This document shows, piece after piece, positions 25,601-37,091 of a stretch of 64,000 nt of DNA (its first letter is position 1; every line of letters begins with the position of its first letter). The position numbers were made by a program, and so were the translations under genes. This stretch comes from Symsagittifera roscoffensis (taxonomy: Eukaryota > Xenacoelomorpha > Acoela > Convolutidae): assembly GCF_963678635.1 (NCBI RefSeq), contig NC_087062.1, positions 29,782,833 through 29,846,832 of the forward strand, read 5' to 3'. The notes below the pieces were generated by a model. It did not search any database, was not told the DNA's origin, and saw only the letters and a program-made list of their open reading frames with translations.

Positions 25601-28600
25601 ATGGACAACTTCAACTTGATTGAATTGATGGACTGGCAGAGGCATATGTGTAACCGATGGTAGATGCGACCTATCGTCGGCTGATGGATCGAGACTTCGC
25701 TCTGGAGGTCCCAGAGGTAGTCATGTTGCTGACCGCCTTAATATACATCTTGGGGCATGATAACCGTGGGCACCGCCCCACGGAAGTCTTATTGATGGCA
25801 GCATATGGAGAAAGAGGAGTACTATACCGCCTGAACATGAGGGTAATGAGGCGGAGAAACAGGGCTCTTTCAGGAAGTGACTTGGCGAACGAGCCTGGAT
25901 TGGGAAGTTCCCGGGCATACCAACCAGGGGAGATGCCTCTGCGAACCAAGCCTAGGCCTGGTCTGAGAATGATGCATCAGGAGATGAACATAGAGGATGC
26001 CTCGTCTAGTTCAGAACTGAGAGCAGCTGTGCCACCAAAGAGGGCTAGAGTAGAAGGAGAGGTTCAGACGAACGAAACCATGCAAGACCTTAACGGACCG
26101 GTAGAAGACCTGGAGAAGACCAGAAGGGAGCTGGTCGAAATGACCAAGACCATGCTCAGTGCTCAGTACAGAAGAAGATAGAGACATGTGGAAGAGACTG
26201 TTTGACGATTGTAACAAGAAACAGGGTGAAGAAATAGAGCGCTTGAGGCGAGAGTACAAAGAGCGATCGGAGCGGCTGGCGTTGCGACAGCCTTGAAAAA
26301 GTGATACCTACAAGGATTATTCCTCGTGGGCAGTCCCCGATGGAACTTTTGGCGCTGCGCGAGTTGATTCAAACGACGGAGACGCGACTCCCAGCTACAA
26401 CTGGTCGAGTGACAATCCCGGACCCGAGTGACACCCTAGGTGACACAGTAGTGGAGCAAACGGTGAGAAAAGTGATAGAAACAGCTGGACCATTGGTCGC
26501 TAATAGGAATGCGCCAGGTTCCGGGGTGAATGCACCCTATGGAACAATCGAAGAGATGATGACGAGAACGGGAGTTAGTGATACAACGTTACCGACAAAG
26601 AGCTCTAAGGTCCCAGACAGAAAGGTACGAGAAATGCCGATGAAGAAAGTGTCCCAAGTGATTGAAGTGCAGAAGAACAACCAGTTGAAGTATAGCTTCA
26701 CAGGAGTTCCGGACACGGATTCGCGAGCCTCCTTCAATCGATCCACTTGGAGCCCAGCAGTAAGCCTGCAGCAACCGCCTTATGGGACATCACATCTGAT
26801 ACTGGGTGACAGCTTAGTGAGAGTACTCCTGAATTTGAGGACCTCCGGGATCACTACGGTGATGGCCTTTGGAGGTGCAACGATAGCCCAGCTATTTTGG
26901 ATGGTGGAGCTGATGAACCCTGGGAGGATCCGTAACATAATGATCCTAATAGGGGAAAACAATGTATCAAGAGGCTCAGATGAGGAAGAGGCGCAATGGG
27001 AGTCGATGATGGTGTGCCTATTTACTACTCTCTGGCATAAATTCAAGTGCGTGGTTTTGACCGTCTGCATAGTACCCATGAGCACGAAAACGTTGACATC
27101 GACAGGAAGAAGACATAATGAGGTGGATCAAAATAATAAGGAACTTGGCGAGTCGGAATGCGGGACGGATGATCCTTATGGACATTGAACACGAGCTGAG
27201 AGCTATGGATCAGGCCAGACTAACCACCGATGGTATCCACTTTGATAGAATTGAAGGACAAGCCTGGTTGAACCGAGTCTTCCAAGAGCGACTGGATGAA
27301 ATGGAAGTCGAGCCCTTTGACATGGGAGTGCTGAAGAAGGAAGAAACCACGAATGAGCCGCCAATTTCAACATTTGTGCCCTCTAACTTAGAAACATTTT
27401 TGAGAACGGTCCCAGCAGTGACCTACAGGCCGCAAAGATCTAGCGAGCCAGGGCAAAGGACAGATGTACAAGATGTACAAGATGCAAAGGAAGCGCCAAT
27501 GAGAAGAACCGTCCATCCAAGACGAAGATTAGGTGCTGTCAATCCGACCGTGGAGACGACCAGCACCTCGAGGTCAGAGACAAGATCAGAGACTACGGGT
27601 ACCAGCCGAGAGGAGCGAGTTCCAGAGAGGAGCTCTTTGATGTGATCGAGGCCCATACCTTCTCCCTGGCACGTGAACAAACCGGACCTGATGAACTTGA
27701 GTCTTCAGACAGTGAGATTTGCAGTAGATGCCATGAGGATGTTAAATGGAGCGAAATTGTCCGTCAACGGACTGTATTCAATAACAGGCGTGGACTGGCT
27801 GATAGCGGCTGGCATTATTTTCAGCTCCACGAGCGCCTTGAGGTTTGCTGATTTAGAGGGACTGCACTCAAACAATACAATGGGTCCAGTAATTGCAAGA
27901 CCATTGCAAGATGTGAAACTGAATCACGATGAAGGAAATCGAGAAGAGAGACCCGGAAGATTCTTGACGACGAGGGCACCAATAGGACAACACGTAAAAA
28001 TGTTAAGACAGACAAAAACACCCCAGGTCATGTAAAAGAAAGAGCGTACCCGAAACAAGTGAATGACAAAGCAGAAATGAGGAAGGCAAAGATCATGATA
28101 GTCGCGAGCTCGGACTTCGTGTATACCTCCAAGTCTCTGTTTTGGCCTGGTGTTATAATATTGGCAGCGGTCGACCTGGCAATTGGGGTACAACGACAGA
28201 CAGAAAAAACCCAATTACAATAGTATTTGCTGGCATGAACGACCATCTACACAGAAGGGGTTTCCTGAGCAGACTCAGAGAGCCTCGATAGCCAAAGACG
28301 CTGTATGGCCAGCTATAAAGGATATCCTCGAGTCAATGGGTAAAGTAGTGGACACCCTGAAAGAAGGTGCCTTCACCAAGATAACAGCGAGAGCCGTGTT
28401 GCACTGACTCCGGGATATGCACAGCTCCCGAGTGGACTGAAGTTTGTATATGCGATGGTGGCTTTGCTCTCGGAAGGGAAATATGATGTGATCATATCTG
28501 CCTCAAATCGTGGAATGGAAATGGAGAATCTGAGGCCACTCAGGGTTGAATTACCTGCGGTGTGGTCTGACATCTCGAATGCGAGCGAGGATTTAAGGAC

Positions 28601-31600
28601 CATTCACTACACATTATAGTGTTAGACGAGTTACTGGGGTTGGAACTGTCCAACTTCAGCCGACAACTCAAACTGAAACCAGGATATGACGATGACCATA
28701 GAGTGATCGTGGCGATGTCAAACGATTTATGGTTCCGAGGAATGGAAATAAAGGAGGAAGGAGAGAGAAGGAAGAATTGGAAGCGAAGAATTGGAAGCAA
28801 TGGTTTTGAGAACGAAACCAGAGGTTAACAAGTGGCTGCACTTGACCCCTCGGATAGCAGCATTGGGCGCGGATGCTTTCGAGCGAGGCCCAGCGATGAT
28901 CAGGAAAATCCATGACTACTTAGTGAAAGAGGTAAATATGGCCAAAAAAGCTGCAGAAAAGTCAGCCGAGTTCGTGAACAGAGTGTGCCAAATGACCCTA
29001 GAAGCTTTCTGGACACAGAAAATGAAGTGAGAAGAAGGCTTTGACCGGACTGACAGCATGCTGAAAGGGCTAGGAGCCGGATGGACCGCGTCCTTCTTGG
29101 CGAAAAATTACCCCTCGCTTTCTCCATATCTGATAAAAGAATTCCTCCAAGCAGTCGTAGAAGAATCGATCGTTGAATTACTAACCCTGTTCGTGACGTT
29201 TGGAGCAGAGAACTTTGTGAATGGTCGCAAATTCTGCTCACCGAAGTAGTGCAGAATTTGCGAATAGACGGATTTCTAATGTTGATTGCGATAACGCATG
29301 GAAACTTGGAAGGATTGATGAATTTGACACGCTATCCGGAACAGATGAGAGAGAAAGTGAGGAAATTCGATGTGAAGCGATCCACGGATTCCTGGAATAA
29401 GATAGGAGATTTGCGACATACTCTTATCCAGTACCTCCTGCAGCAGAATCGCTTTGGAACAGGAGAGGACGAAACGATTCAGAGGGAGGAAGACGTGCAA
29501 CGTGATGTTGGGGGCATGCCCCTGCTGACTGATCTGAGCTTAGCTATGAGGACCGATCCTTAGCATTGATCAGAGGAGCCACGGAGTTCGTGACGGTCAT
29601 ATATGGACCTGCAGTCACGTTTGCGTTCCCTGATGTTAATGTGGAAGCATACAGGAGGTCGGTTCTGCACCTGAACCTCATATCAGCAGCGGACGGAAGT
29701 GCGCTGAATTGGTGTGAGCAGCATGTACTGCGAGAGCTCATGAGCGAAGACCTAATGTTTGCAAAGATATCGGAGCCATAGATTACGGTCGTTAATTTTG
29801 ACGATCACTTCCGTGATTGTATGGGAGAAGTGGACAGAGGACACATCGAGGTGTTCCCAAAGTTCTGGAACTGAAGGCCGCATGATAAAACGAATGGCGA
29901 AATTACGAGAAAAACTCGTCTAATGGCCGCGTACCATAAAGTGATAGAAAAGACGAAAGTCTGAGGTGATTACACGAAACTGCCGGAGGAAATCGCTGAA
30001 TTCCCTCTGATAAGGAGGATGCTGCTCGGAGCAGTCTTCGCAGTGCAAACCCCTAGGATGGGAGCCTTTGAGACTAACGAAAGGAGAATGGCGAAATTCT
30101 CTGAAATGATAGATCCGTGTTTCATTGGCAGAAACGTCGCAGTGCTGCAGTATACACAGTTTGCTTACACTGATGAAGCAACAAGGAGACGAATGAGCAA
30201 TGCAGCGACTCCGAAGCCTGGGAGGTTTGACGAGGAATGTGCGAAACTGGATCAAGCGCCTATTATTATGAGAGGCAAGGCTGACTTACCAGAAGCCTCC
30301 CTAATCTTAACGAGAGTAAAACCAGAGTTAACGGTGGGAGGAACACTACAGACTAGAACCATGCTAGCACCCTTTGGCCATGAAGAAGTCAAAGTATTTC
30401 CTGATGAGGCAAGGAGTGAAGAGCCAGGGCCCTCAAGTTCAGAAAAGAATCCGAGACGAGACGATGGGCAGGGAGGAAGCCGTCGATCGGAAGAACCTAT
30501 GCAACAGGATCCCGATCAAGCCGAGAAAGAAGACGATAATGCTTCGACAGGAGGGATGTCCAACCTGGACTTCAATTTCCTGAGCTATTTTGAAAACGGC
30601 ACGGACCCATTGGAAGCGACGACTGAGACGGCAGACGACGGAACTTCCACGCTGGAACCTCCGCCGGCCTTCATGGGAACGAACCGGAACTTTCCGGAGA
30701 GCAGCTCTCCGAGCAATTCTAAAATACCGAACAGAAACTCTTGATGGAATCACCAAGAAGAAGAAGAATAGAAGGCACTGCCAGAGTACTTTTCTTGGGA
30801 ACGTTGTCCGAAGAAGAGTGGGAAGTGCATCATAGAGACCATGAATGGACAGAGTGGCCTTCATGGAAGGGGTCTGGACAGTAGTTCAGAGCTACGAAAC
30901 TCAGTCTATTTTAAAACTAGGTCTCTACCGAGCAATAATGCGGGACGTCCTTGACAAACTCGACGAGTGTGAAGTGAGATTGAGCGGGTTGTTGATCGAC
31001 TCGGCCACTGACGAAATTGAGGCAAACTCTCTTATCAAGATGACGCCCCTAGAAGACATAGGAGAAGTGGTATATCTGTCAAGAACCCGGAAGGGAACGA
31101 TGCGATCAAAAATAGTGATTGACAGAATTAATAAAATGAAGATGAAACTGGGCAGCAAGGTGAGACTGAGGAAAACGGGAAAGACAAAGGTCGACTCCGA
31201 AATCTCGATGAAAGCTGTCAACTCAGCTATAAGAAAACGATTCGAAGAAGCTATGGACTTGGGACAGGGTGATGATCGATTGCCTGCCACAGACAGGATG
31301 TTGACTGACGTAGCGATGGTGCCACCCATTCTCATGTCAGAAATAAACTCAGCCAGTTACAAAACCAAGAAGAGTGACCGCACTCTGAATGGAGCGACGT
31401 TAGAAATGGAGATACTCAGGCAATGCGGAGAGAGTAACCCTTAAAGACTTCAAACCGTTTCCCATGAATCACGGAAAGGGAAGCATCGTAGGAAAGAGCT
31501 AGTCCCACTGGAATATAACCGACTGACAGTGTCGGAAACTGTATCGATTGATGAACCCGCCGGTGGATACATGGAGATGTTAGAGTACAGAAATTTAGCC

Positions 31601-32050
31601 AGATGACACTTAATGGCTCTGGAAGACAAAAACGCCATGGAAGGTTATTTGGAGACGATGATGCAAGGCAACACCCTGAAGCAAAAGACATAAGGGACCC
31701 TTGTATCGTCTAAAATGCACGCGGAAACGATCGAGCAGTTGGTGAGCCTTCCATGGAGAGCGGTGGTGTTACGATACTTCGAAGAAGAAATGAGAACCAC
31801 GCCGAAGATACACGCACTGATAGCAATACCCTATGTGACAACAGAGTTACAACTGAGGTTCACTTGGTGCATGATTTGACTGACTCGCGGGGAATATGAT
31901 TAGGAAGAAAGGAAAAGATCGAAGGAAGAAAAGGTGTTCTTAATGACGAGTGTGAGTGATCTGATGACCCAAGAAGGAGCAGCAGTAGCAATCGCGAAGC
32001 GGAGAGACGCTCTCTGTTTCGTTCGATTTATGATAGAACAAATTTCAGAG
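25601..32050 (+). pseudogene. Large accessory ORF of element B, frameshifted and truncated
   Basis: It starts with the same MDNFNL as C at 25,601 and loses frame within 40 bases through a one-base deletion. The SGNH hydrolase domain is readable at about 26,780-27,330: LGDSLVRVL, FGGATIAQL, then GENN in place of GTND (Asn kept), and TTDGIHFD. The second SGNH-like region (about 28,090-28,620) keeps FAGMNDHLH. The middle helical region is readable to 30,744. At about 32,050 the sequence joins directly to the 3' UTR. Compared with C, about 2.4 kb is deleted (C 53,476 to 55,857), including the Cys/His cluster. An AGAGA microhomology lies at the junction. Confidence 0.8.
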
Positions 32051-32264
32051 AGATGATGTTAAAATTCAGATTTGTTTTGTATGTGACAAAAAAAACTCAA
32101 ATGAGAAACAAAGCAACTAAGTTTGCAATTGAAACCGAAAAGAAAATTTTTATTTAAAAATTTTGAAGACTAAAGAATTTGTTGCTTTTATAAAATTGCA
32201 TTTTGATTTTAGTTAGTTGCTTTAGAGACACTTACTATTTATTTAGAAAGGCTTGAGGGGAGAA
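32051..32264 (+). other. 3' UTR remnant of B
   Basis: It is homologous to the C 3' UTR start (55,858-56,055), up to the shared word GGCTTGAG. It then jumps to GGGGAGAATGT, probably a relic of the polypurine tract and LTR start. About 0.5 kb of UTR present in C is absent. Confidence 0.55.
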
Positions 32265-32672
32265 TGTATAAAATTTTAGCTTCCTGGTCATGTCTTGAGT
32301 TGATTTTAATTAACATTTCAGATAATGAGAAGCTAGGAGTGAGGGAAAGGGTTGAACCATCTTCGATGAAGATGATAATTTTTATCTACTTAACAAAAAC
32401 AATCGTAATATAATAAATAGTAGAAGCCCTGATTTTGAGAGTGACCTCGTGGTCTGGGGATAATGAGACCCAGCCATGAGCTCACTATTTTTGCATATAA
32501 TTAGTCTAATTTGAGCGTTCTGGTCGAAGCCGGAAAGCAGTAACGTTTTGTCGACCCGATGTTAGGAAAAACACCAGAAGAACTGGCTTTGGCAGAGACG
32601 GTGAAAAGCATGTAGAGCTGTGTTTAGAACCTAGTTTTTTTTGTCGATATGTACTTCCAGGCGAATGTGACG
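32265..32672 (+). repeat. 3' LTR of B, U3 deleted
   Basis: Only the second half of the LTR is present, from ATAAAATTTTAGCTTCCTGG to GAATGTGACG. It lacks the right arm of the R/U5 hairpin and ends GTGACG instead of GTTACA. Both traits are shared only with the C 3' LTR. Confidence 0.75.
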
Positions 32673-33307
32673 TTTGAAAATAATTTTACTTTGCTTTTCA
32701 AGAGTTTGTTTTTGTCATGTTGACTGATCCTAAAATTTATCTGCTGGAGCATGTGGCCAGTCGATTTTTGTTTCGTTTCGATTAGCAGTTCTGCCTTGAT
32801 ATTAGAAAATTGTTGGATTTTTGTTCCGACTATTGAGAATGCGGGGGACTTTGTAATTGGATGTCTTTTATTTTTTTTTGCACACAAAATCAGGTACCAC
32901 AAATAATCATGCGACTGGGTGAGTGACATATAACTTGAAAGCTTTTTGAGTCGGGATTCAAACGACAATAAAAATGCTCCAAAAAAATTCCAGTGTCGAG
33001 GAAAATCGGTTTGACAAGTTTTTTTGTCTAATTTTGACCAAATAACGTGAAGATAATTTGTTAAACTGAACTTTTGGGCTAAAAACCTTAATTCTGTCAT
33101 TTGGAAACTAGTTTTGAAAGCTATATTTGGCAATTGCCTGCCAAGAAAATGTTTTATGAAACTTTGTTAGGAAATTTTTTTTGTTTGTTTTCTTTTTTAC
33201 TTTATTTGTCATCCAAACTCTATTATATCATTTTTTGAGTTTTCTCCTAATAATGTTGAGGGGGAAATTTACAAAGTAACAAAACATTAAAATTGTTTGA
33301 AAATATA
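32673..33307. repeat. 635-bp spacer, copy 1
   Basis: The sequence between the B 3' LTR and the C 5' LTR is repeated almost exactly at 57,472-58,106 behind the C 3' LTR. A minus-strand frame of about 150 residues is open in both copies. The copies are too similar for this to count as conservation, and I do not recognise the protein. The spacer was probably carried along in a tandem duplication. Confidence 0.85.
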
Positions 33308-34220
33308 TATGACATTCGAGACCAGAATGGACAAAACTGCAGATTGGATGGATTCGAAATTTTAGCAGCTAACCTTCCGAATTCACAGTTTTAAGAGATT
33401 AACAACGTTATTGGGACGATTAGTCAAACGGTGAAGGTCAAGATATTCTGGTATTTTGAACATTTAAAAATTCGAAGTGATGACGTAATAATTCTGAGAA
33501 GCGTCAAAAATGGCCATTTTAGAGAAAAACCAGAATAAAATCAGAACAACAATAGTTGCGAAGCGATAAAGACGAAAATTGTGATTAGAAAACAACAACA
33601 AATTGCAAAGTTAGCAGAGACCGCTCCGAGTTGCAACTATTGTGTCGCTACAATAGTTGCAAGACCGTTTGCAACAACGGTGAAAGGTAGAAGACAGCCT
33701 TCCGGAAGGAAGATAAGAACGTTATTTCCCCGGATTCAGGAATCCGGAGGGGTCTCAGGAGATGAACTGAACCTCTTTTATATAAACTTTTAGCTTCCCG
33801 GTTATGTCTTGAATTGAATTTAATTAACATCTGAATTCCTTTTGCAAGGATGAGAAGCTAGGAGTTGGGGGAAAGGGTTGATCCATCTTCGATGGAGATG
33901 ATGATTTTTATCTACTGAACAAAAAAATAGTAATATAATAAGTAGTAGTAGCCCTGATTTTAGGAGTGACATCGTGGTCTGGGGATACTGAGACCCAGCC
34001 ATGAGCTCACTATTTCTGCATGTAATTAAGTTAATTTGAGTGTTTTGACCGAAGCCGAAAGCAGTATCGTTTTTGTCGACCCGATGTTGGAAAGAACACA
34101 AAAAGAACTGGCTTTGGTAGAGACGGTGAAAAGCTTGTAGAGCTCTGTTTAGACGCTGGCCAGTCGTTTTATAGCTTAGCTCTATTTTCCGTCGATATGT
34201 ACTTCCGGGCAAATATTACA
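33308..34220 (+). repeat. 5' LTR of element C, 913 bp
   Basis: It starts TATGACATTCGAGACC, a mutated form of the family start TGTGACATTCGACC, and ends AATATTACA. It is nearly identical to the C 3' LTR up to about position 34,060 and then differs from it. It carries the U3 palindrome TTGCAACTATTGT/ACAATAGTTGCAA (33,631-33,662), a 12-bp palindrome CCTTCCGGAAGG (33,698-33,709), the promoter dyad and the R/U5 stem. Confidence 0.85.
33730..33786 (+). promoter_or_regulatory. LTR promoter of C: perfect dyad plus TATA box
   Basis: CCGGATTC-AG-GAATCCGG (33,730-33,747) is followed directly by AGGGGTC, so its right arm is the dispersed AATCCGGARGGGTC motif. TATATAAA lies 32 bases on (33,779-33,786). 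The same arrangement is seen at 57,006-57,062 in the C 3' LTR. Confidence 0.65.
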
Positions 34221-34232
34221 TAGATGTTTTTA

Positions 34233-34247
34233 TGGCGCTCCTGGGTG
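34233..34247 (+). promoter_or_regulatory. Candidate primer-binding site of C
   Basis: TGGCGCTCCTGGGTG lies 12 nt after the LTR end. It is identical to D and one base different from B. Confidence 0.45.
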
Positions 34248-36140
34248 TTTTTGTTTAACATCATGACCGGCACAACCGTTAACGATTACTCCGCGTCGAG
34301 CGGATGCTCAAAACAACGCCCTCACCACCGGGGCGGAAGGGTATTTCGGAACGCGGAAGCATTCCGGATTTCCGTGAATAGCTTTTTAACCTAGTTAATA
34401 CCAAAAATTCACGAACCAGGAAGGGTGGGGGGATTGGCCGTCCCGTCGTTCCCTGAGAAGTTTGTGACCAAAAACACTTCAAGATATATATGAAATCAAA
34501 AAAAAAGTAGTATAGTACCTAAACAAAACAAAAAACATAAAAAATAACCGAAAAAACCAAAAACAGTAGAAAAGTATAAAATCAGTAGAAATCATCCCCC
34601 CAGACAAGATGTGATCCGACCCTCCCGTTTGTTGTTGATAGATATATTGTTGTTACAGGCATTTATATCAATCAAGATCGTTACGATCGTTTTTGTAGCC
34701 CGTTTGTGAGGCTTGTACTGTAGGTTGTTTGAGTATTTAAGCACGTTAATGCTAATTTGCGCTCAATCCGGAAGGGTCTGCTGATTTGCACTCAATCCGG
34801 AGGGGTCTTGGGAGACGAATGATCCGCAAGCAGTACAAGGAGCAACAAGAATGGGCTCAACGACAACAACAATCGAAGTTTGGGTATCGTTAACAAGTTT
34901 TGTATCCCTTTTGGTACAAAAATTAAGATAGTAATCTGTGGGGGGCTCGACAGTGCTGCACTGTAGTGACCCTTCACCGAACTGCGAATATCCGAGTTAA
35001 GCACCTTCATTCGGATATTGAAAAAACCCGGAGGGATATAGTATTACTAATATTATTACTTATATAGCCCATAATAAAACTCCAATATCGTTTTTCAGTG
35101 AAAAAACAAAGAAAACAGACCGGTTTTTAGGGTCAAAATAGCGATATTTTATTCCCCCCCCCCCCACAAATTGCGATTTTTGACACATCGATCTTTTTTG
35201 AAACAGAAAAAAGCGCTAAATTAGTGTGTTACATCGTAATTGCACTACTATAATAGGTAGAACCGGTTAAGTTTAGTTCGGAAGTGGTTGGAACTATATT
35301 GGTACACAACACCGAATTTTTGCGATTTTTGAGTTAGGACAACGTCCACTAGTTAATCTACAGGTTTTTAGACCCGTTTACCGGAAGCCTTCCGGATTAC
35401 AGAGAAATCGAACTTAACGTGTTTGATTCAGTGGATTCATCAATCCGGAGGGGTCCAGGTAGCATAGTTTTTCGCCAATTTTTACAACTAAAGCGTTTTA
35501 GATCGGGTTATTTGCATTGAACTAGAAGAGTATAGGCTTTTTGAGCTCGGATCAATAATTTTTAGGTCGAAAAAAACAGAATTGCGGAAAAAGTTAGGCG
35601 GAACCTATAAGAGAGAAATTTCTTGACTTTAGAAAAAAGACGTTTTGGTTAATAACTTTGGAACTACTGGACAGATCCAGTTAATCTTGGTACCATTAGA
35701 TCACAAATTAGCTGAGCTTACTAATAGGAACAAAAGTTATTCGAAAAAATAAGCGTGAAAATTTTTTTGAGATTGTTCTTAGCAAATTCACCAATTCGGG
35801 AGAGTAGACCCCTCACGTTTTATAAAAAAATTTTTTGGAAAGCCCTTACACCCTACCAAAGGGTAGAAAAGGTTGAATAAGGCAATTTTACGCTGTTCTA
35901 GAAGAATAGGGAAGGATAAAGGCACCAGAAAACCTTGATAGAGCCGGAATTAGGCTAGCGATAGGACCCTTCACCGTTAGCGTGAATTGTCAAATAAGAG
36001 GCTTAACTTGAATCCGGAAGGGTCTAGGGAAGGATCACATACCCTTCCTAGTTAAAACAGACAGCATAATAGCATCGGAGAAGGTATCGGAGGGGTACAG
36101 GTTGAAAAAAAAGGAAGTCTCGGAACAGTTTTTTTTACAA

Positions 36141-36327
36141 AACCGGAGGCGTCCCAATCCGGAGGGGTCCTGTTTTCACAAAACTGGAGGGGTCCCAATT
36201 TTGAAGGATCTTACATTAGCTATCCCAGAGGGATCCCAATACGGAGGGGTCTCAATTTTGCTAATCCGGAGCGGTCCTAATTTTGCCAATCCGGAGGGGT
36301 ACTTTTTTGTCAACCCGGAGGGGTATT
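36141..36327 (+). repeat. Minisatellite in the C leader, about 8-10 degenerate units
   Basis: These are the same motif units as in B (AATCCGGAGGGGTC plus filler), fewer and more degenerate, for example AAACTGGAGGGGTCCC and AATACGGAGGGGTCTC. Confidence 0.8.
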
Positions 36328-37091
36328 GTTTTTGTTTAAGGACTTAGCTAAACAGAAGAAAAGATAATAGTGAGAGGTGTTAGGTTATTAAGAGACAGGC
36401 TAGGAACCAGTGACTGCACTGGTAACTTGCCTTTCAAAAAAGACCAGACCAAAACAAAAAAGGTCCAAACTCGGATATTCGCGACACTAAGTCTAAAATT
36501 AAAAAAGAGTGTTTAACTCATTGGTGTGGATTGAAATTCTAAAACGTTTTTGAGAAAAGTGACTGCCCTGAGGATTTTAGTAGGTCTAGCTTGGGAAGTC
36601 CAAAGGCAGATAGGTAACACAGGACTCGGTGGGTGCAATAGACGCCCACTTGAGAAAATTACTGCCTTCAAGTTTTGTTTGTTTGGTGCAGCACTAAGCA
36701 GGGAAAACTCTTTATGGATAAAACAAGTTCGACTATTGTACTGCGACCGACTAAAAGTACAATACACATACGTTTTTCATAGAGATAGTCTTATTTTGTA
36801 ATATCTGGTTTTAAATCAACAGTTTGTGCTTGATTGGGTAGTGAATACACTATCTTTTAAATTGACTGAATTCATCATACTGTGCTAGTTCTCAAATCTT
36901 ACGACTAATTATCGATTATTGTGAATAAGTTGTAAATACGCTGTGCCGTGATAACATACAAGAATTCGTGGTCACTATTTAATAGAAACTTTTGGAATTT
37001 ATTGTGTTGTGTTATTGTTATCAGTAGTCAGATCAAAAGGACACTAACAATCGAGCTGAGTGTATAGATATTAAGAAGTGATAAAGTGAAA

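Larger units (their letters stand above)
34221..37091 (+). other. Leader of element C, about 2.9 kb, non-coding
   Basis: No gene is supported. Conserved blocks match B and D, including the GC-rich block after the PBS (hairpin CCGC-GTCGA-GCGG near 34,291-34,303). A palindrome ACAGTGC-T-GCACTGT lies near 34,950, followed by a stem AATATCCGA/TCGGATATT near 34,986-35,020. Single AATCCGGARGGGTC motifs occur near 34,766, 34,794, 35,439 and 36,010, and a minisatellite lies at 36,141-36,327. The last 600 bases before gag are well conserved. Confidence 0.7.

Noticed and set aside
33820-34212. Minus-strand frame of 130 codons in the C LTR
   Set aside because: It lies in the structured LTR and is not kept open in the B and D LTRs in the same form; the hydrophobic run is the complement of an A-rich tract.
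34150-37091. Telomere or satellite DNA explanation for the motif repeats
   Set aside because: No canonical telomere repeat (TTAGGC, TTAGGG) arrays are present; the motif is confined to LTRs and leaders of one subfamily.
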